Under the pieces are notes generated by a model. That model worked only from the letters and a program-made list of their open reading frames with translations, made no database searches and was not told the DNA's origin. From contig CM035806.1 in NCBI GenBank assembly GCA_020466095.1, forward strand, positions 139,176,475-139,240,474: a stretch of DNA of 64,000 nucleotides, in the 5' to 3' direction. How positions within the stretch are numbered: position 1 is the first letter of the stretch; the number at the start of each line of letters is the position of its first letter. The translations under genes were made by a program, and so were the position numbers. Shown here piece by piece: positions 1 to 12,829 of this stretch. This DNA comes from Chlorops oryzae (taxonomy: Eukaryota; Arthropoda; Insecta; Diptera; Chloropidae).

Positions 1-3000
1 AGGTGCCGTTAATTTCGATAATCAAATTCGAAAAAAAAGTGTAGCATGATAGGTCTTTGTTTTTACTTTTAAAACTTTTCCAATCGTAATGCCTGAACTA
101 TCATCAATCTGCAATTGGAATATGTAATTTTCCCCACTGCAATATGCATCAGCAACAGACCGCAAAATCAATTTAACATTATGACTTTTTAATATTGATG
201 AATGATATTTTGAAAAATTGAAATTTCATTTCGTGCCGTTGAAAATATGGCGGATTCCAATTGAATGTTGAGCATGAACGTTTGAGCAAACCGAAATCAT
301 GTTAAACATACCGACAAAGACAATATGCGCTTTTATTAATGACTATGATTCTCGCAGCTTAATTCAGAAATTTCTAATAACTATCTTTAATTGAAAAACA
401 ATATTCGAGAGCAAATAAGCAAACAAACAAACAAATAAATAAATAAATAAATAATATTAAAATTTTTTATATTTTTTTTTTTTTATAAAAACCCTCAAAG
501 CTTGAACGAAAATTATTAAAAATAAATAAAACATGAAATAAATATGTACCTATGAGGAAATAAAATAAAATATAAAAAGATATTCCCGCCGCTCAAAAGT
601 AATTAATACGCGCTTCGTTATCGTACAAAGGCAACGCTTAACAATATGCAACAGAATCCGACATTCGATAGTCTCTGAAAAAAAAGAAGAAAAAAACAGG
701 CAGGCGGTGAAATGAAAAAAAAGAAAATTATAAAACAACGAAAATAACAACAACAAGAAGAACCATATAGCATTTACAACAAATTATCGTGTAACAAAGG
801 CGTGCAGAACGAAATAAGCCAAAACGAAGTAGAACGAACGAAAATTGCAAACAAATTAAGAAAAAGTAAACAAAGCAAAAGTTCTTGCGTACATGTGCGA
901 GTGTGTGTGCGCGCGTGTGTGTCAATGCTACCATTGCGAATAAGAAAACAACAATAATGCAACATGTTTCATTTTTTGTTGCTGTGCTCTACGAATGCCA
1001 CCGCCATCAATAAATGAATTTTATGTGCGCTTTTAAATGCATACATGTGTGTGCGTATTTGCGTGCGTATGTGCATGTGCTTGTGTTTGTGCCCGTGCGT
1101 CCGTGCTTGCATATCGAGTGTGTGTATTAAGCAAATTAGCCCGCAGACATTTTCGTTGTAATAATAATTCTCTTTAAGCAATAAGCATTGCTCTAAGGCT
1201 ATCTCCACAGGGTCGCCCCACATAAAGGGCGCAACAGAATGAAAGAGATAGAGCGAGTGAGAGCGAGAGAGAGGGCGGGATTGTGTTGTGGCCTGTTATG
1301 TGAAATTTTCAACAATTTTCAATTGATAAAGAATAACAAAAGACAACGAAGCATGTTTCGTTACATGCTATAATGGATTTTTGTGTGCTTACATGTGTGT
1401 GGATTCGTGTGTGTGTGTGTGTGTGTTTGAATGCGTCTACGTTGCATTGTCTTCTACTCTCCTCTACTAAGCTCTGCTCGACTCGGTCTGTTCGATAGTG
1501 ATAATGAAACTGTGTTTTTAGTCACTTACTACTGTCATGTGAAGTTTTTTTTTTGTTTTTTTTTTTGGTTTTCTTTTCGAAGTCTCCAGCTCAAAGCTGG
1601 TTCAAAAAGTTCGTGACTATTATTCAATTTTCTTACGAAGACAATGTTTTCTTTTGTTAGTTTTTTCTTTTTTATTAAAAGAAAAAGGAGCCGGAGATTC
1701 GATTTGATAATTTTTAAATTGAAAATCACTTGATCTCGCATAGTTTTCGAACACACTCTGGGCTCCAAGCGTTTTAAGATGATTGTACTTCAGAAATTCA
1801 CTTTTTGCTAGCATACTTTTTGGTAAAAGTTCATAGCTGATGGTGTTGGGGCATGTGCGGCATGGAAATTCATACGAACGAATGTGTTTATGTGTGTTAC
1901 CATTTGTCCTCTTTGCTGTGCAAGTGAGCTAGTGTGAGTATGTGTGTGTGGTGTGCTTTCGAGCAAATTTAAAACAATTTACACAGTGTTTTGCATGCAT
2001 GTTGTATTTATGAACGAGAGCTATTCAGTCAGTGATAGTATGATATGTAGTATGATAGGGAAAAAATTGGACCAACAGATGCAGGGAATAATCGGGGAAT
2101 GGAAGTAGCCGAATGTGTAACTTGATATGAGGTTCTTTTCTTTGTTTTCATTTGTTTTTTTTTTTTTTTTTTAATTTTATTTTTCTTTTTTATGCCGTAA
2201 AATGTAATTTGAAGTGTAAATATCTACGCTGATGTGTATCTCCGTGGCTGTTGCTTTTTTTAAAAATTATTTCGTATTAAATAAAAAGTTTAAAAACGGA
2301 AACGGAAAACGAGCAAAAAGGACATACGAAATGAATTTCCCGCGGTATTAAAAAGTGTGATTTTCTTTATTTTTTAATGAACTTTTATGTTTAAGAAAAA
2401 AAAATTCTGTTTTTTATCGCTCGCTTTCTCACTTGCTTTTGATGCTCTCGAGGGATTAATAGCGTGCGTTGAAGGAATGTGAAAAAAAAACAAGGTGAGT
2501 TAAAGTGAGTTAAGCCTGATGGAGAAATATATGTATATATACATATATTTTGAATTCAATATTGTAAAGTGTTGCAGAACCGATTTTTTGTTGTAAGTAT
2601 ATATTCTAAGTTGATGAAAGTGTAATTTACAGACTACCCTTAAACCAATCCGTTTATTACCGATCGCCGGCTACCCAAATTCGATGGAGCGAACTGCCAT
2701 AATATAACCGGTAGAATTTTGAAAGGTCAAATACCAGTACTTCTAAGGAAATTGATCGGCTCATTACTGCAGAGCTATTATAGACAGTTTTGACTGGCTG
2801 ACTGAGCTTTTTTTTTTTTTTTAATAGAGTTGCAACGGATATCCGACCACTATCCGGCCTTAAATTTAGTATCCGGCCGGATAGCGGATACCATCTATAT
2901 CCGGCCACCGGATACCTCACATTAAACATTTGCTATATTGTATTCGTTCTTCGAATGCAGATTTGAAAATGGAGCGATTGGAGGAAACCCGATGCAGTTC

Positions 3001-4202
3001 CGCTAACATTTTCACAGAAAATTTCCATTTTCAGAGATTTTTTATTGCAGTTCGGTGCAACCACTTGAAACAAGCACTACTTAAAAGAGTGCTGTGTCAA
3101 AAAATAACGTGCGAAATTTTTGCTACCAAACGGCAACGCTCAGGCGATCATTGCATTGGAAATTAAATATCCAGCAGCCGGACACTACTTTGTACCCAGT
3201 TTTACTTCTGTTAAAGAGTCCTCCTATTAAACAGAGGATGCCAGAATGCGTAATTTTGGATTGAATAAGTGAGGTTACAAAGAATACTACTGAGAGTAGC
3301 CGAGATTTTGAGAAAAACCCCATACATATACAGACATTTATGGATAATTATCCAACGATTTCTCAAACGCTTTAGGTGATGAAACGCACGAAATTGCAGT
3401 AAATATTCATAGGCAGCGCCTAATATCACTACGCCAACAGCTCTAAAAATTTTGTTTTTCTTTTCATTCTTATTTGAATCGAATGATGTGGTATGGGCGC
3501 TGCTTGTGGAACATGTTTAAACATTCGAATTTCAATAATTTCCAAGAGAAACGTATGCGCAACGACGTTACGTATACGACCATATGTCCATGTATGAAAT
3601 GGTATCTTCGCATTGAAGCAAAATTGTTACAGCGTGTTTTCTTGTTTATAAATTGCATTCGCTCAGCAACGCAAACAATAAAATAGATACAATTTCATGT
3701 GTGCGTGTGTGTGTGCGCGTTAATAATGGCATCTTAGATTGGTCTAATTATTGCTAATATCGCACTGCATGAGCTCCACAATCGCAAAGCGCCTATTTTC
3801 CTAATAAACGCTGCGTGCTTCTTTCTAGTTCAATGCATACGTTCGCAAGTGTAAACGTGTGTGCGTGCGTGTGTATGTGTGTCCATTCATGTGTGTGCTG
3901 CGCCTTTGCTTGCGTACAGACTCGCAAGCCTTGCCAAATTGCAATGAATAACTGCAAGAGATTTTTACGAACCGGTTCGACTATTATTTCTCCATTTAAA
4001 CATAATCCTTTTGAGTGTTTGCTTGCACGCGTGTGTGTATGTGTGCGTGTCTATTAGTATCTGGCTGGCATTTGTGAGTGCGTGCGCATGTTCGTGCTAT
4101 CATTACGCTGCACATTAAACCATATTTTAATGTACTGAGAATAATATTTTTGCCTTTTCCGAAGGCATTCAGCATATGAACTCAGATGGAATATTCATTT
4201 GT
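1..4202. other. Intergenic, AT-rich, no gene seen
   Basis: No coding sequence is supported. The stretch holds (TG)n tracts (about 900-920, 1050-1090, 1407-1426, 1938-1950, 3700-3720), poly-T runs, an ATATATGTATATATACATATAT palindromic patch near 2528-2550, and a patch rich in ATCCGG and its complement (2835-2915). The ORFs present are short and low in complexity. Confidence 0.6.
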
Positions 4203-4795
4203 TTTTATACCCGACACACTCTGTGTCGAGGGTATATTGCGTTTGTTGGGTTGTGTGTAACACCCAGAACCAGTCGAGATAGACTATACAAAATATATAT
4301 AGAAATGATCAGCGTCACCAGTAGATTCGATTTAGACATGTCCGTCCGTCTGTCTGTCCGTCTGTCTGTCTGTCTGTTTGTATACAGTTATCTTATCGAA
4401 GGAGTTGAGCTATCTTGAAGAATTTCGGTATGCGTGCTAATGGGGACATGAGTAAGAACAAGTTAGACAATGGACCCGATCGGACCATTTGTAGGGGTAC
4501 CTCCAGTACTAGGGTCTGCCACAAAAATCCCAAAACTGCCTCACTATCGGACTTTATCGAAATATTTCAATGAAACTTAGAATTTGAGCGTATATCTAAG
4601 CCTCCGATTAGAATTCCAAAAAATTGGAAAAGTGGGCGTGGCAAAGGGGCAGTTTTCATAAAGAAATTTAACAAAAGTCGGTATATGGGGCCCCTTATGA
4701 CCTTAAACACTTCTTGATATTAAAAATTATTTGATGTCTGTGTCGGGTATTCTATTGTCAGGCTCGCCTGACTATAACACCCTTACTTGTTTTTT
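4203..4795 (+). mobile_element. Helentron/mini-me-like non-autonomous element, family A copy 1
   Basis: It begins TTTTTATACCCGACACACTC, carries a (GTCY)n proto-microsatellite (about 4340-4380), a GTGGGCGTGGCA core, and a subterminal repeat GTGTCGGGTATTC near the 3' end. A hairpin follows, GTCAGGC (4757-4763) paired with GCCTGAC (4766-4772), then TTACTTG and poly-T. Subterminal inverted repeats, a 3' hairpin and GTCY tracts are known features of the dipteran DINE-1/mini-me Helentron group. No protein is encoded. Confidence 0.7.
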
Positions 4796-5526
4796 TTTTT
4801 TTTTTTTTTTTTTTGAGAAGCGCCATTGTCGCGTTATGGCAGCGAATGCACAAATTATATTGCGTTAAAGATTTTTTTTGGCAAATAAGCTAGCATTACG
4901 AATTGAATATCCTTTGACAGGACATACATACGTAAGCGTGCAGCTAGAGATTTAGTATCAGCCTCAGCCTCAGCGTCAGCGCCAGCTTCCGTTAGAGCGT
5001 GCCTTGGCAACGCTGTACTTTGGCTCGCCATTGCATTTGACTTCGTTACTTAAATTGTTTCTTTTACTTTCTTTTGTTGTTGCCTTCCGAGCAACAGTGG
5101 CTGTCAACAATTTTCGCGCATGTTACGAGCAATGAACAAATAAAAGATAACAAGCAAAAAACCAAAAAAAAAAAAACCCAAACTTCAACGAGCCAAAAGG
5201 AAACTCCAGCCAAATTAAGAAAACTGTTGCCTACTGTTGCGGTGCATTCCTTATGGCTATAAAATTGCCAATGAGCGAATATCTATGTAGATGTTTGCTC
5301 GTGTGTGTGCGTGCGTGCGCCTTTATTGCTTTTGTTCACAATTTAATACTTATCATCATTTTACATGTGTATTTTTAAACAAAAAAAAAAAAAAGAAGAA
5401 AACCCCGAGTGCCAAAGAAATTGCAAGCTCAAGCATAAACCGTCGTGCTGCCCCATCATCAACAATTATCAATTCGGTTGGCTCAAAAGTTCGTGCCGAA
5501 TTTGTAGATTCTGTTTATATTTACAG

Positions 5527-5633
5527 AGGGGCTCTCTCCAGCTCGGTCAGAAATGAAAAACTTCCTATAAAAACGCTTCAGAAATGAAGTTTTTCATTTC
5601 TATTTCATTTCTGACAAAACTGGAGAGAGCTCC
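5527..5633. mobile_element. Short foldback MITE, copy 1
   Basis: The ends are inverted: GGGGCTCTCTCCAG with CTGGAGAGAGCTCC, and inward TCAGAAATGAAAAACTTC with GAAGTTTTTCATTTC. The whole 107 bp can fold on itself. A diverged second copy is at 23219-23366. Confidence 0.6.
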
Positions 5634-6077
5634 TTAAAAATAAAATTTCCAAAAAAAATGTTCCTTCCCCCTTTAAACGCGCTATCTGACATATATGTGA
5701 CACAGCTAATATTCACCAAGATTTCACTATTTCAAAAAACAAATTATTTTTCTGGCTAGGGGTAACATAACTGAAACAATCTGTTTGTCATAATGGCCAA
5801 TATTGAGCATGAACTGCCAAACTTCATACAAAACAAAAAAAAAACTTGCTATAGGAGTTTTCGCTCTCATTAAACGCATTCCTGCCTTCTGGAGAAACGC
5901 GGAGACTAGTTAAGTAGGCGCAAAAAGTGTTTGATCTTTTTTTCCAGCTGATCGCAGATGAATTTTAGAAGAGAACATATAAACCCATTTCGAAACTATA
6001 GATTTAATGAGTTTAAAGAATGAATATGTTCGTCCCTCTCAAGCTTTACGAGATTTCAGCTAATGTATATACTTAGA

Positions 6078-6551
6078 GGCCGTTTCCACTATAGCCGCAT
6101 CTTGCATCTTTCAGCATTTTGGCAAGATGCGAAAAGATGCCGTATGAATATACATGTAAATGTTTTTGTATGCTGAAGCGCATCTTCTTCGCATCTTTAA
6201 GAGATGCGAAGAAAATGCGATTTTTTCCGATTATCTATCGATTTTAACAGCACATATCTATTGAAACATATGTGAATAACCAGCATTTCAGAAATTTTCA
6301 GCAAAAATGGCGGTAGAAACCAAGAAGAAATGTAAGAAAACCATTCCAAATTATAATAAAATTTATTAAACTCCTTTGTTTCAATGAAAAAAATGAAGAC
6401 GAGCGAGTATGCTGGATATACGCATTTCGATTGTAAACAAAAATCAGCTGATTTGAAAGATGCTACAGGCAAAATGCTAATGGAAACACCAATCGCAAAA
6501 ATTCGCATCTTGAAGATGCGAAAGCAAGATGCGGCTATAGTGGAAACAGCC
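6078..6551. mobile_element. TIR element (474 bp) with GGCYGTTTCCACTATAGCCG ends
   Basis: Near-perfect terminal inverted repeats: GGCCGTTTCCACTATAGCCG at the left and its complement ending GGAAACAGCC at 6551, extending inward through CATCTTGC. The interior repeats the words GATGCGAA and GCATCTT. No transposase. A target duplication is not clear. Confidence 0.65.
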
Positions 6552-6749
6552 TTGCCTTAATTGTGCAAGTGCTTCATTCAAATCTTAGCATGCGAAATTA
6601 GTAGGAAAACTGTAATTTATGAAAAAATTAAGTACGAAGCAGATTTTGAAGGTCCATAGAATGAACCTTTTTCCTACCGGCGATGATTTAGAAGTCATAT
6701 GAGGTATAATTTTTGACAGTTGAATTTACATAGGTCCGGTTTAGACTAG

Positions 6750-6870
6750 GCAGTTCCGATTGAAGAGTTGCCAACACTTGTTTGGCAAGGAGGCGACGGG
6801 GAGTGTACTCGATTCCACTTCCCGTCGCCTACTTGTCGACATATGTGGGCAACTCTTCAATCAGAATTGC
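6750..6870. mobile_element. 121-bp nested hairpin
   Basis: The outer arms are 6750-6772 and 6848-6870 (TTGAAGAGTTGCC against GGCAACTCTTCAA). The inner arms are AGGCGACGGGGAGTG (6791-6805) and CACTTCCCGTCGCCT (6816-6830). This is likely a small foldback MITE; an RNA hairpin is a less likely alternative. Confidence 0.55.
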
Positions 6871-7639
6871 TTGGTCATATGATCCGGCCATACATATGAA
6901 AGTTGTTCCCAAGTCGTCCAAGCAATTGTTGATTGAAGTGTTCGTGAGCTCTTGGTTTTTTTCTCGGACTACTAATCCATTCAATTAAGGTTTCTATCTA
7001 CGTAAAAATGCCGTGCCGGCGTAAATCGTTATAGTGGTCAAAAAGTCCGAAAATCAGCATTAAAGCTTTAAAGAATGAAGATCTGAAGGACATTTTGTAG
7101 GGGAATGAACTTGGAGACTTGAAGGGTATTTTTTTTCTTTGTTGAAGAAAATATATATGAGAAGAAATTCTGCATAAACTTTTGATCGTTCCGATGCGTC
7201 AAACGCGCACACAAAATTTGAAAAAAAAAAAAAAAATAAACCGAGATAAATTCTCGTGTAGGCTTTACGCAACATACGATTATATTTTTAAAGCGTATCT
7301 TAAGAAGAGCAACATTTTTCCTCAAATATTTGCTTTACTGGATAAATGCCAAAGACGTAGGCAACACTTCGGGAAGGACTTAGAGAGACTCCAGAATTCG
7401 AAATGGATTACTGCTGGCTGGCTGGCAAAGTCGGGAATGTAGAGCATTTATGGGCTAGCATTTATGGTTTAAATGCATGTGCGTCTGGGCTTTGATTTTC
7501 CTTTTTTTGTTCTCATTGTTTTCGTTGCGTCTGCCACAACAAAATGGCGTGTCGCGACCGATGCCGCAAAGCGGTTAACGGCAGCTCATGCTCATGCTTA
7601 TGCTCATGCCGCCTGCGGTTATTTACTTGTATCCTGTCG

Positions 7640-7725
7640 TATCGTTTTAATTCGTTCGGTTTCGTTCCGTTCCGTTCCGTTTCGTATCGTATCGAAGCGT
7701 ACGGTACCGTATCGTTTGGTATCGA
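7640..7725. repeat. Degenerate TCGTT/TTCCG pentamer tract
   Basis: A run of words such as TCGTT, CCGTT and TATCG. It is a decayed short tandem repeat; no coding role seen. Confidence 0.5.
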
Positions 7726-8112
7726 TGGCTGAGTGCGGCTCGCGGCATGCGGCGACCAGCGAAGCCAGCTAACGAGCGAATAAACAAACCATTGCACGGT
7801 GCAAAGCCTCGACATGATAGGATTTTGGCAGCTTACATTCGATTATACTTGGCCGCACAAATCTTGTTGTTAGTGTTAAAGATACTGCTACCAATATCCT
7901 TTTGCTCGAGCTAACGCTGTCGATGGCGCTCGCGCTGATGCTTACGCTCGTCTACGTCATATAAGAAGGCGACGCTCATAATCATTGTACGCCATGATGG
8001 CGTCCAGCCGGCCAGCATTATCCTTTAATGAGCTGTAATCGTTCTTAATTAGTGCAACAAGTCGACGAGGAACTGTGTGCACAGACACTAAAAGGATAAT
8101 GTGGAATCTCCC

Positions 8113-8114
8113 CT

Positions 8115-8151
<37 letters not shown>

Positions 8152-8154
8152 ACT
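8113..8154. repeat. (CT)n microsatellite
   Basis: Alternating CTCTCT with two interruptions. Simple repeat. Confidence 0.8.
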
Positions 8155-8439
8155 CTTCCGCACTCTTAATCGCTTCGACTTATTGTTTGTATCTCGGTGC
8201 TTCTAAGATTCAACTTTTTGTGATTCGTTGTTCACTCTGCTGGGTCATTAGCAAATAGAAATTTTTTTTTTCAACAAAAACAAAAAAAATATTTCACTAT
8301 CGAAGGGGGGTATCATATCGTGGTTCTCAATATCCATTGTCGTAAACTTTAACTTACAATCGCATCGCAAAACTGAATGAGATCCATTGTTCGTATAATT
8401 CCTTCTGCCTTTTGTTGGTCTTTAAAAGTTAACTAGGCT

Positions 8440-8920
8440 AAAAAATAGATAGAGGGAGAGCAAGAGGGTGAAAGACGAACCGAGAGAGGGATAATGAGAT
8501 GGTGAAAGAAAGGGAGAATGGAAGGGAGAGAGAAACATAAAAGAGGGGGGGGGGGGGAGAAAGAGGAAGAAAGAGAGGAGCAGATGAGTAAACAGATGGC
8601 GAAGGAGAGGGATAAAGAGATGGAAAAGGAGAAGGATAAAGAGATGGATAAAGAGGTGGAGAAAGAACGGGAGAGAGGGTAAGAGGGTGAGAAGGAGAGT
8701 GAGAGAAAGAAAGAGAGGGATAATGAGGGGTGAAAGAGAGGGAGAAAGAGGGGTAGAGAGAAAGGGAGAAAGAGGGGTAGGAAGAAAGGGAGAAAGAGAG
8801 GGACAAAGAGAAAGACGAAGAGAGGGAGAGACGGAGGATGAAGTAAAGAGAGCGATAAGGAGAAAGAGAGGGAGTGATGAAGGAAAACAGAGGGAAAGAG
8901 GGAGAGAGAGAATCTCGAAT
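8440..8920. repeat. 480-bp polypurine (GA-rich) tract
   Basis: The + strand is almost entirely A and G for about 480 bases, with GAGAGGGAGAAAGAG-type words and a G12 run near 8548. Open frames in both strands are by-products of low complexity. Such tracts can form triplex or H-DNA. Confidence 0.8.
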
Positions 8921-9992
8921 AATTTTGAATGCTGTTGACTCACCGATCCATTGAAAAAGTAGAACCGTCAGTTCCAAAGAAAAAATGAAAATGAAAAAAT
9001 AGGTGGCGAGAAGAGAGAGAAGAGAAGAGAAGAGAGGAGGTAGGGCTCAGCGAATTTTAAGCATATGCGAAATTATGATTTCATTATCCAGAAGAGATAT
9101 GAAATTGCAGCAAGATGATTTAGATGAAAATAACAAGATGACAATGGGGAAGATTGGGGGGAGGGGGTTTCGAAAATGTGAGGCGGAGAACGCTCGCTTT
9201 GCGTGCTTTCCATTTGATGTGTACATGCGAAAAACGACATTTAATTTTCTTATCACGCACTTTTCCAACATTTTTAATTTCGTTATGCCAAAGAAAATGC
9301 AAGAAAAGCGAAGAAAAATAGTCAAACACACAAACACACAAAGGCACATACCATCCATCCAATCCTATAGAACTAAGCGAAATGAATATGGCAAACGCAG
9401 CAATTTTCCGTTGGAAATCTAAAAGGATCTCCAACGAGCTGCAACGAGTCGAGTCGGCAAGACTATTTTCCTTGCTAGTCACTCACTTGAAACGACTGAC
9501 AGCACCTCATTCTGGCATAGACACACACACATTCGCGAAAAATCTCTTCTTTACCCCTCCCTTCTCTTCGCTTCGCTTAGCTTTCCCGGTCTGACGATGC
9601 TATTTATCATAATAAGTTAAAAATGTCGCACCATCTTCCGCTAATATGCAAAATAATGTCATAATTAAGGGTTTACACAAAAAAGTTACTGAACAGCTAC
9701 CGAGAAGGAAGTACACAAAACGGAAAGAGCGAGAGAGAAAGAGAGCGGGAGAGGAGGGGAGAGGGAGAGGGGGAGCAGCATCATCAAGATGTAATGAGTT
9801 CAGTCCAAGTCTTAATCTCAACACCGAACGATGATTTTGTTGAGTCAACTCAGTTAAGTACTACTGAACTGTTTTACACTTTTACGAGGATATATCAAAA
9901 AGTAACAATAGATCTCTCCTCAATCGAAATAAATAAGTATGTATTATTATTATTATTTTTTTTTTTTGGGTTAAGAGAAAAGCACGCCAATA

Positions 9993-10053
9993 TAGGTTAG
10001 GTTAGGTTAGAGTGGCTGCCCCCTTTAAGGGGACACACTTAGGCCGCATTTTT
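9993..10053 (+). repeat. GGTTAGG / GTGGCTGCCC dispersed repeat, copy 1
   Basis: TAGGTTAGGTTAG is followed by GTGGCTGCCCCCTTTAAGGG and ACACACTTAGGCCG. A second copy lies at 61755-61815. Its right edge adjoins the truncated end of a family A Helentron-like element. Confidence 0.55.
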
Positions 10054-10069
10054 CCATTTCCATTTTTTT

Positions 10070-10729
10070 TTTCAATTCTAATCGGAGGCTTTAATATACA
10101 CTCAAATTCTAAGTTTCATTGAAAATATTTTGAAAAAGTCCGATTTGAGGCAGTTTTGGGAATTTTGTGACAGACCCTAGTACTGGAGGTACCCTTAATA
10201 ATGGACCGACCAAGGAATTTTTTTGGGAGGATGTTTATGGCCACAAAGCATAATTGCCAAATTTCGTTCAAGTCCCATTTGAATTTCGGGTGTAGGGGAC
10301 AATTTTCGACAAATGCCCTTCTGCCACGCCCACTTTTAAAATTTTTGGAAAGTAATACGTGCCTTGAAACATGTTCAAATATCAAATTTCATCAAAATAT
10401 GTTGAAAAACTTTGATTTTAGAGCAGTTTTTGTGATTTTCGTAATAGACCCTAGTACTGGAGGTACCCCTAAAAATGGTCCGATCGGGTCCATTCTCGAA
10501 CTTGTTCTTACTTATGTCGCCGTGAGCATACCAAATTTTGTCAAGATAGCTCAACTCCTTCGATAAGATAACTGTATACAGACAGACGGACATGTCTAAA
10601 TCGAATCTCCTGGTGACGCTGATCATTTCTATATACATTTTTTATGGTCTATCTCGACTGGTTCTGGGTTTAACACACAACCACACAAACGCAATATACC
10701 CTCGACACAGAGTGTGTCGGGTATAAAAA
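10070..10729 (-). mobile_element. Helentron/mini-me-like element, family A copy 2 (truncated)
   Basis: This is the reverse complement of the copy at 4203. It ends at GAGTGTGTCGGGTATAAAAAC and carries the CTCAACTCCTTCGATAAGATA and AGACAGACGGACATG blocks. The 3'-terminal hairpin portion is missing. It contains an internal block absent from copy 1 but present in copy 4. Confidence 0.7.
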
Positions 10730-10759
10730 CGAAAAAAATGTCTTAACATATTGAGAAAC

Positions 10760-11720
10760 CAAGTACCGATTACTAAGTAATTACCTATGGGTATGTTCTT
10801 TAAGGAGCAGTTATTTCGTGATATTTAAAACGCAGTACCGAGGTTTCTTGGTAATGAGCAATTCGTATGTTCGTTCAGCAGGAGTTCTTGCAATCATGAA
10901 TACGGTTACTTTATAAAGAGTTATGGGTATTTTCTTTGAGTAGGAGTTATTTTTTTATATTGAAACCCAAGTACAGATTACTTAATAAGAAGCTATGTAT
11001 GTTCTTTGAGGAGCAGTTATTTCGTGATATTCGAAACGCAGTACCGATATTTGGTAATGAGCAGCTGGCATGTTCTTCCTGGAAGAGTTTATTCAATATT
11101 CAAAGCTAAGTACCGATTGCCTTTTATTGTGTTATGTTATGTAGAGCTGTATCTGAGCTGAAAATATCGTTACTATTTGGTAAAAAGTAACGATTACTGT
11201 AGTAAGTAATCAATAACGTCTCGTTACTGATGGAAGTATTTCGTTACTAGTACTTTTTTTGCATATATGCCAGCGGATGGTTGTCGGAATAATTAAGTAC
11301 TAATATAATGGCTCCGTAAAAGAGTATGGTAGTAGAATGAGTTGAGTTGATATTTGATTACCAAATACTGGATGAAAATTCAAAGAGTATGAGGAAGTTT
11401 TGATAACTTTATCAACATTGAGTTATTCATGTAACAGCATTCGTTCGCGAATATTTAAAAAAATGTAACGAGTACTTTAAAACTAGTACTAAGTAACGAT
11501 TACTTGACGAAAAAAATCGAATACACTCAAGTAGTGTAAATTTCAGCATTTTTACAGCTCTAGTGTTATGGGTATGTTCTCTGAGGAGGAGTTATTATTT
11601 TGAACATCAAGTACCGATTACTTTTAATTGAGAAATAGGTATATTCTTTGAGGACATTTCTCTTTAAGTATTAAACCAACCAAGGTCGAGTTACTTAGTA
11701 ATGAGTAATAGATGTAGGTA
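10760..11720 (+). repeat. Degenerate tandem array, period about 130 bp
   Basis: Units share AAGTACCGATTACTTA, TGGGTATGTTCTTTGAGGAG and CAGTTATTTCGTGATATT. About five diverged units are visible, interrupted by a TIR element at 11142-11562. Confidence 0.6.
11142..11562. mobile_element. hAT-like MITE, 421 bp, inside the tandem array
   Basis: The ends are TAGAGCTGTA and TACAGCTCTA. The flanks are ATGTTATG (11134-11141) and GTGTTATG (11563-11570), an 8-bp target duplication with one mismatch. Removing the element rejoins the array motif GTTATG-GGTATGTTCT. Eight-base duplications and TAGAG-type ends are hAT features. Confidence 0.7.
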
Positions 11721-12749
11721 TACCTGTGGGCAGTTATCCCTCGTTCAGTTACAGATTTCTTTGAATCTTCACAACTACTAATACTTATGCATAAGGACAA
11801 AGTTTTAATCACCCACATACCCAATAACTATCCAACAATTCGTTTCTTCCATTTCCCTGCTTTTTCTGTTTTATTTGGGGGTGTGTATGTGTATGTGTGT
11901 GTGTGCGGCTTTGTGTCGCATATCAATCTCTTTGGCGAAAGTTTGTGAGCGCGCGCGAGAAATGACACTGCGGGCATGAATACTAATTTCACGCTGCATC
12001 GCATTAAGGACATGCATGCAAGCGACGAATGCAACAACAGCAACGATTACTTTAGGTGTGTGCGTCTCTGTGCTTGTGTGTCTGTACTCGGCTTGTTAAA
12101 TGTACGCACGACGACGACGAGGCGACGGCGAGGGCGACATTCTCGCTTGGAAGGAAGTGTGTGTGGCTGCTGGCGGAATCTCTCGTCGTCGTGGACTGAC
12201 TGAATGAATGGCTGAGTTTAAACTACGATGAATTATTACCGCCCACTCCCAACAACAACACATCTGCAACAACCAAAAAAAAAAAAACAACTATTGCGTT
12301 GCTTATTGCTGAGATGGCTTAAACAGAACTTTAAAAAAATTTGTTTTTTTTGAAAACGTGCACTGAGAAAAATTTAAAAAAAAAATGTTGATCCTCTCGA
12401 CCGTCTCCCCATCATCTTCTCTTAACTCACAAACTGAGCTAAAAGGAAGTTGCAAAGTAACTCTGCGACACGTTCGTTGCATGCACGATGAGAAGCTTGG
12501 AGAAAACTTTCCAATATACCTCCCACCCAATACGACTACGATCCCCCCTTTCACTGTTCCGCGTTACTAACTGAAAGCCCATTCAACAGACTAAGTCGCC
12601 GTTTTTCTTTTCCCCTTCTCCTTTCCTTATCCCTTTCTTCCTCTGCTGCGTGTTGTTCTTTTTATGAGAAGTGTAATGGCGAGATTGGAGCTGGAACGTC
12701 GCGGTAATTAGTATCAAAATAGTTTGAAATACGACAGAACCAAAGATTG

Positions 12750-12790
12750 ATAGAGAGAGTGAGAAGGTGATAGAGTAAGAGAGTTCGAGA

Positions 12791-12829
<39 letters not shown>

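Noticed and set aside
2825..3445. Possible hAT element with TAGAGTTG and CAGCTCTA ends
   Set aside because: The ends match only in the outer bases and the flanks give no 8-bp duplication.
8422..8977. Two overlapping 170-180-codon frames on the minus strand, rich in Ser, Leu, Pro and Phe
   Set aside because: They are translations of a polypurine tract. Stop codons are absent because of composition, and both frames are equally open.
9993..10006. TTAGG-like telomere repeat
   Set aside because: Only about three units, embedded in a dispersed repeat; flies also lack TTAGG telomeres.
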